Below are positions 50,008 through 52,450 of a stretch of 52,450 bases of DNA, piece after piece. Origin of the DNA: a bacterium (GTDB taxonomy: Bacteria > Patescibacteriota > Gracilibacteria > Peribacterales > Peribacteraceae); assembly GCA_027623015.1 (NCBI GenBank), contig JAQBVR010000004.1:1-52450 (forward strand). The letters are read 5' to 3'. The position numbers were made by a program, and so were the translations under genes. Positions within the stretch are counted from its first letter, which is position 1. Every line of letters starts with the position of its first letter. The notes below the pieces were generated by a model, which ran no database searches, was not told the DNA's origin, and saw only the letters and a list, made by a program, of their open reading frames with translations.

Positions 50008-50097
50008 TTATTGGTTATAAGTTGTAGGTTGTAGGTTGTAGATTATATACAAGCGCATAATACTTATAACTTAAAACTTACAACGTATAACCAGCAA
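50008..50097. repeat. Inverted degenerate words GGTTATAAGTTGTAGG / ACTTATAACTTAAAAC
   Basis: The left block (50008-50045) has GTTATAAGTTGTAGGTTGTA, the right block (50066-50097) has TACTTATAACTTAAAACTTAC and CGTATAACC. They form an imperfect hairpin between the stop of the CADD-like gene and the gdhA start. The word family is close to that at 22581. Confidence 0.75.
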
Positions 50098-50763
50098 CTA
50101 GCACCCACAATCCATATCGATCCCCGCAAGATCGCATACTGCATCAAGTACTTTATTCTGTGCAGATAGTGATTTCTCAGCAGCAATCTTTGCAGTGCTC
50201 TCGTTCAGATCAACAGTCATCCATACACGCAAGTGCTTCTCTTCGCCAAGGTGCTCGTCAAAGTAGATATGCGCATCTTCAGTAGTAAGTGCATAAAATT
50301 TACAGAGTCCATCTTTCTTTGATTGTGCAATAGCTGGAAGCTCCTTTTCCATTGCGTACATAGCAGTGACACCATCTTCAAATGTACCTTCTGTTACAGC
50401 TTCGAGCTCAGACACGGCTTCGTGTACTTTTGCAGAAGGAACATAGTTCTCTAGCTCTTCATTCGATACACCAACACTACATGCAAACCTCTTCCACAGT
50501 TCTACGTGCTCTTGCTCCTCTTTCATATTCTCTGCGATCATCGCCTTCATGGCTGGGTTACGATCTCCTGCACGCTCCAAAACGCGCCCAACTATCCCCG
50601 GTATTCTCTTTGCCAGTTGGAAGTACTCTTTTGCATACACTTGCATATCATCCATCGAGAGTTCTCCAGCATTCCACTTAACGTAGAAAGGGTGCAAAAG
50701 TAAACTGCGAGATGCGATCAAATCATCAAAAGCTTCAACAGTGACAGATGAAGATGTAGGCAT
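50098..50763 (-). CDS. CADD/TenA-like heme-oxygenase-fold protein
   Basis: A 221-residue protein. HPFYVKWNAGELSMDDMQVY (24-43) followed by AKEYFQLAKRIPGIVGRVLE resembles the CADD/PqqC branch of the heme-oxygenase fold; EEQEHVELWKRF near 81 and EDAHIYFDEHLGEEKHLRVW near 167 supply the Glu/His residues expected for a di-metal site. Chlamydial CADD makes p-aminobenzoate from its own residue, which makes this a candidate for folate synthesis, but only by family. The end is DMDCGC, an unusual Cys-rich tail. Its start is preceded by a C-rich tract (CCCATCTTCCCCCTCCACGA). Not in an obvious operon. Confidence 0.75.
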   Translation of the reverse strand: MPTSSSVTVEAFDDLIASRSLLLHPFYVKWNAGELSMDDMQVYAKEYFQLAKRIPGIVGRVLERAGDRNPAMKAMIAENMKEEQEHVELWKRFACSVGVSNEELENYVPSAKVHEAVSELEAVTEGTFEDGVTAMYAMEKELPAIAQSKKDGLCKFYALTTEDAHIYFDEHLGEEKHLRVWMTVDLNESTAKIAAEKSLSAQNKVLDAVCDLAGIDMDCGC

Positions 50764-50884
50764 AAATCGTGGAGGGGGAAGATGGGTGTAGATTATTACC
50801 AGTGATGTCTTGCTGCAATAAAATTTAGCAGAAAAGGTTTCCTATGTTTCCTACGTTTACAAAGGTATTGAAGTGCATTATGAA

Positions 50885-50916
50885 AAACGTCGAGTACGTC
50901 GAATACCTCGAGCACG
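50885..50916. repeat. Degenerate repeat ACGTCGAGTACGTCGAATAC
   Basis: Tandem GTCGAGTAC / GTCGAATAC / CTCGAGCAC words stand before the stop of the BtuF-like gene. They match the words at 15970-16010 (shared CGAGTACGTCGA). Confidence 0.55.
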
Positions 50917-51678
50917 TTAGTGAAGAAGTTCAAACCCCCATCCATACAGTCGTTGTGCACCCTCGACAAGACGTGGTCCAGGTCTATTGAGAAGTGAGTC
51001 GTCGATGACACGGATCGCATCGTCTTGTACTGCGCGCAGAACATCCCAGCCTTCTCGCTCTTTGAGAAGTGTTGGATCTACAAGAGTTCCCGCACCACAC
51101 CAACTGATCACGATCATATCTGGGTCAAATGCTACAACCTCCTCAAGCGTGACTTCGCGACTGAGTTCTCCTGCAGAAATAGGAAACTGCTCACACCCTG
51201 CTATGTGTGTTACTTCTGGTACCCAGTTTCCACTCGCCATGGGAGGCTGATGCCACTCCTCTATATACACACGCGGACGCCTAGGAAGAAGTCCAGACTT
51301 GCGCTTCACATCTTTGAAGCCCTGTTGCATGCGCAAAACAAGCGCTTCTGCCATATCTTCGACAGACAAGATCAACCCCAACTCTCGGATGCCTTCGTAC
51401 AACGTATTGATTGTTCGATAATCCTGATGCACCACGCTTAGTCCTCTGTCCTTCATCTGAGTCGCTAGCTTTTCTTGGATGATGGTACTCGTGATAACAA
51501 GCTCAGGTTCGAACTCCATGAGAGAAGAGATATCGACATTCTGGTGATCTTTCAAATGGGGAAGATATTTTACACTCTCTGGGTAATTACTAAACTGATC
51601 TGTGCAGACGATCTGTTCCTCTAGCTCAAATGCAAACAGGATCTCTGTAACCGCTGGTGAGAGAGAGGCAATCTTCAT
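50917..51678 (-). CDS. BtuF-like periplasmic-binding-fold protein without signal peptide
   Basis: A 253-residue protein of the BtuF/FhuD type (ABC transporter substrate-binding fold, B12 branch). It starts MKIASLSPAVTEILFAFELE, with family motifs TDQFSNYPESVKYLPHL near 26, PELVITSTIIQEKLATQM near 57, PRVYIEEWHQPPMASGNWVP near 135 and DPDMIVISWCGAG near 185. There is no signal peptide or transmembrane segment, and no permease or ATPase gene is next to it, so it is unlikely to serve a classic importer; similar cytoplasmic proteins exist in other bacteria. Substrate could be a cobalamin or a tetrapyrrole. Clear start: homology begins at Met1. Confidence 0.85.
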   Translation of the reverse strand: MKIASLSPAVTEILFAFELEEQIVCTDQFSNYPESVKYLPHLKDHQNVDISSLMEFEPELVITSTIIQEKLATQMKDRGLSVVHQDYRTINTLYEGIRELGLILSVEDMAEALVLRMQQGFKDVKRKSGLLPRRPRVYIEEWHQPPMASGNWVPEVTHIAGCEQFPISAGELSREVTLEEVVAFDPDMIVISWCGAGTLVDPTLLKEREGWDVLRAVQDDAIRVIDDSLLNRPGPRLVEGAQRLYGWGFELLH

Positions 51679-51751
51679 TGGAAGATAGTATATGGAATAT
51701 GGAAAAGCTTTGTATATATAATGTATGACAGTGTATTACTTTTTATATACA

Positions 51752-52105
51752 CTATGCTGCGTCGGATTCACGAGAATCAGTATGATCTGCAAGTTTTGGG
51801 CCAGTTTCTTCGATGCCAGACAATTCTCTCCAACGTAGATTTGCAGCATCGAGTAAATCTGGAACTGTTGCTCCGAGCTTTTCTCCTGAATGCTCTAACA
51901 TAGAAGCTAGTGCTTGAGAAAATGCTATTTGTGGTCTTTGATCATCTTCAGTTGGTGCCCCAAATACTTCAACACTTGCAGTACGAGCAGCATGCATTAA
52001 AACTTTTAAGTTACAAACAGCACTATCAACAAGCTCCCTAAAAGCAGGGTCTTGCCTCAATGCATCAAATGATTTCAATGCCGGTTCTGCGTTTGGCTCA
52101 GCCAT
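51752..52105 (-). CDS. Hypothetical acidic protein
   Basis: A 117-residue protein, no family recognised. Helical and acidic: FDALRQDPAFRELVDSAVCN, then QRPQIAFSQALASMLEHSGE and a disordered acidic C-terminus (ETGPKLADHTDSRESDAA). No signal peptide. The frame is clean and the codon use looks like its neighbours, so it is probably real. A CT-rich flank (TTCTTTCTAGAT) precedes the ATG. Confidence 0.6.
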   Translation of the reverse strand: MAEPNAEPALKSFDALRQDPAFRELVDSAVCNLKVLMHAARTASVEVFGAPTEDDQRPQIAFSQALASMLEHSGEKLGATVPDLLDAANLRWRELSGIEETGPKLADHTDSRESDAA

Positions 52106-52225
52106 ATCTAGAAAGAAGTTAGTAAGATCATCCTCTTTTTAAAAGGTAAGTCAAGAAGGCTATACATATAAAAGAGTAATGAAAGCATATTCCATCGAAC
52201 CGCAAAAACGGTAAGATGGGTGCAA

Positions 52226-52450
52226 GCCGGAGTGGCGGCCCACCTACGTTCTGTTACGCAAGCTTCACAGAACTTCGGCGGATAAATAACTCAATCATTG
52301 TTCATTCTCTTGTATCATTGCACTATTGCCGGAGTGGCGGCCCTCCTACGTCTGATGACTTCGGCGGGTAAATAGCTCTGACATTGTTCATTCTCTTGTA
52401 TCATTGCACTATTGCCGGAGTGGCGGCCCTCCTACGTCTGATGACTTCGG
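52226..52450. repeat. Tandem 86/102-bp repeat at the right edge
   Basis: Units start at 52226 (102 bp), 52328 (86 bp) and 52414 (cut by the window end), each opening GCCGGAGTGGCGGCC and containing CTTCGGCGG(G/A)TAAATA and CATTGTTCATTCTCTTGTAT. The first unit has a longer hairpin (TTCTGT...ACAGAA). The opening is related in style to the left-edge repeat (CCGGAG, GGCGGGT). From 52106 to 52225 I see AT-rich sequence and no gene. Confidence 0.9.

Overview
The window looks like a stretch of chromosome from a Candidate Phyla Radiation (Patescibacteria) bacterium, most like the Peregrinibacteria/Peribacteria. This placement is an inference, since there is no rRNA gene. It rests on DUF5652 and T4SS-pilin (PF18895-type) small membrane proteins, a ThrRS without a TGS domain, a stand-alone PolA-type 5'-3' exonuclease, many lineage-specific membrane proteins, few Shine-Dalgarno sites, and dispersed palindromic and short-word repeats. 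UGA is used as an ordinary stop (for example 949-951, 15554-15556 and 38471-38473), so the UGA=Gly code of Gracilibacteria/Absconditabacteria does not apply. There is no transposase, CRISPR array or rRNA. Three tRNA genes (Val-GAC, Lys-CTT, Ile-GAT) are present, all with an encoded CCA.

Layout. 1-160: tandem 61-bp repeats. 425-7503 (minus): a CDP-archaeol-synthase-like gene, a CDP-alcohol transferase and an EEP hydrolase interrupted by a stop, read from the enolase side; then membrane proteins, CorA and a degenerate Lgt. 7522-9328 (plus): a cysteine desulfurase and a small anchored protein behind a consensus promoter and a structured leader. 9516-15937 (minus): an anchored pyrophosphatase, thrS, dnaA, rseP, comF and a four-helix-bundle protein. 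16143-27193 (plus): tRNA-Val, a small membrane protein, a giant 1674-residue protein with an HETGH motif, dut, a 5'-3' exonuclease, ftsA, ftsZ and a half-size GT-B protein. 27351-29893: two divergent vitamin-K-carboxylase-like (HTTM) membrane proteins. 30039-34958: tRNA-Lys, truB, a membrane protein, a pilin-like protein, a PRC-barrel protein, prs and a secreted CX10C protein. 34955-40372: a SpeE-like fusion, a GT-C protein, a TylF-like methyltransferase and a GT2, suggesting surface-glycan synthesis. 40382-44268: a lipoprotein, a PlsC-like acyltransferase, a DHFR-like reductase, tRNA-Ile and a large secreted protein. 44380-49947: ruvC, recF, a Nudix hydrolase, a DMT transporter, rpmG, trxB and a glutamate dehydrogenase. 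50098-52105: a CADD-like protein, a BtuF-like protein without a signal peptide, and an unknown. 52226-52450: a second tandem repeat that runs off the end.

How it fits together. Housekeeping functions (replication initiation and repair, division, tRNA modification and charging, nucleotide metabolism, redox) are mixed with envelope functions. Scattered pieces of lipid metabolism (CarS-like, CDP-alcohol transferase, PlsC-like, Lgt-like) have altered motifs in two cases, which suits an organism that remodels lipids rather than making them fully.

The most unusual content is: (1) the giant metallopeptidase-like protein and its membrane partner; (2) palindromes whose first arm starts inside the CCA end of all three tRNAs; (3) many loci carrying a different degenerate 7-9-bp word, often as inverted arms at gene ends and sometimes inside coding sequence; (4) the paired HTTM proteins; and (5) start regions with pyrimidine tracts or very short leaders in place of Shine-Dalgarno sites.
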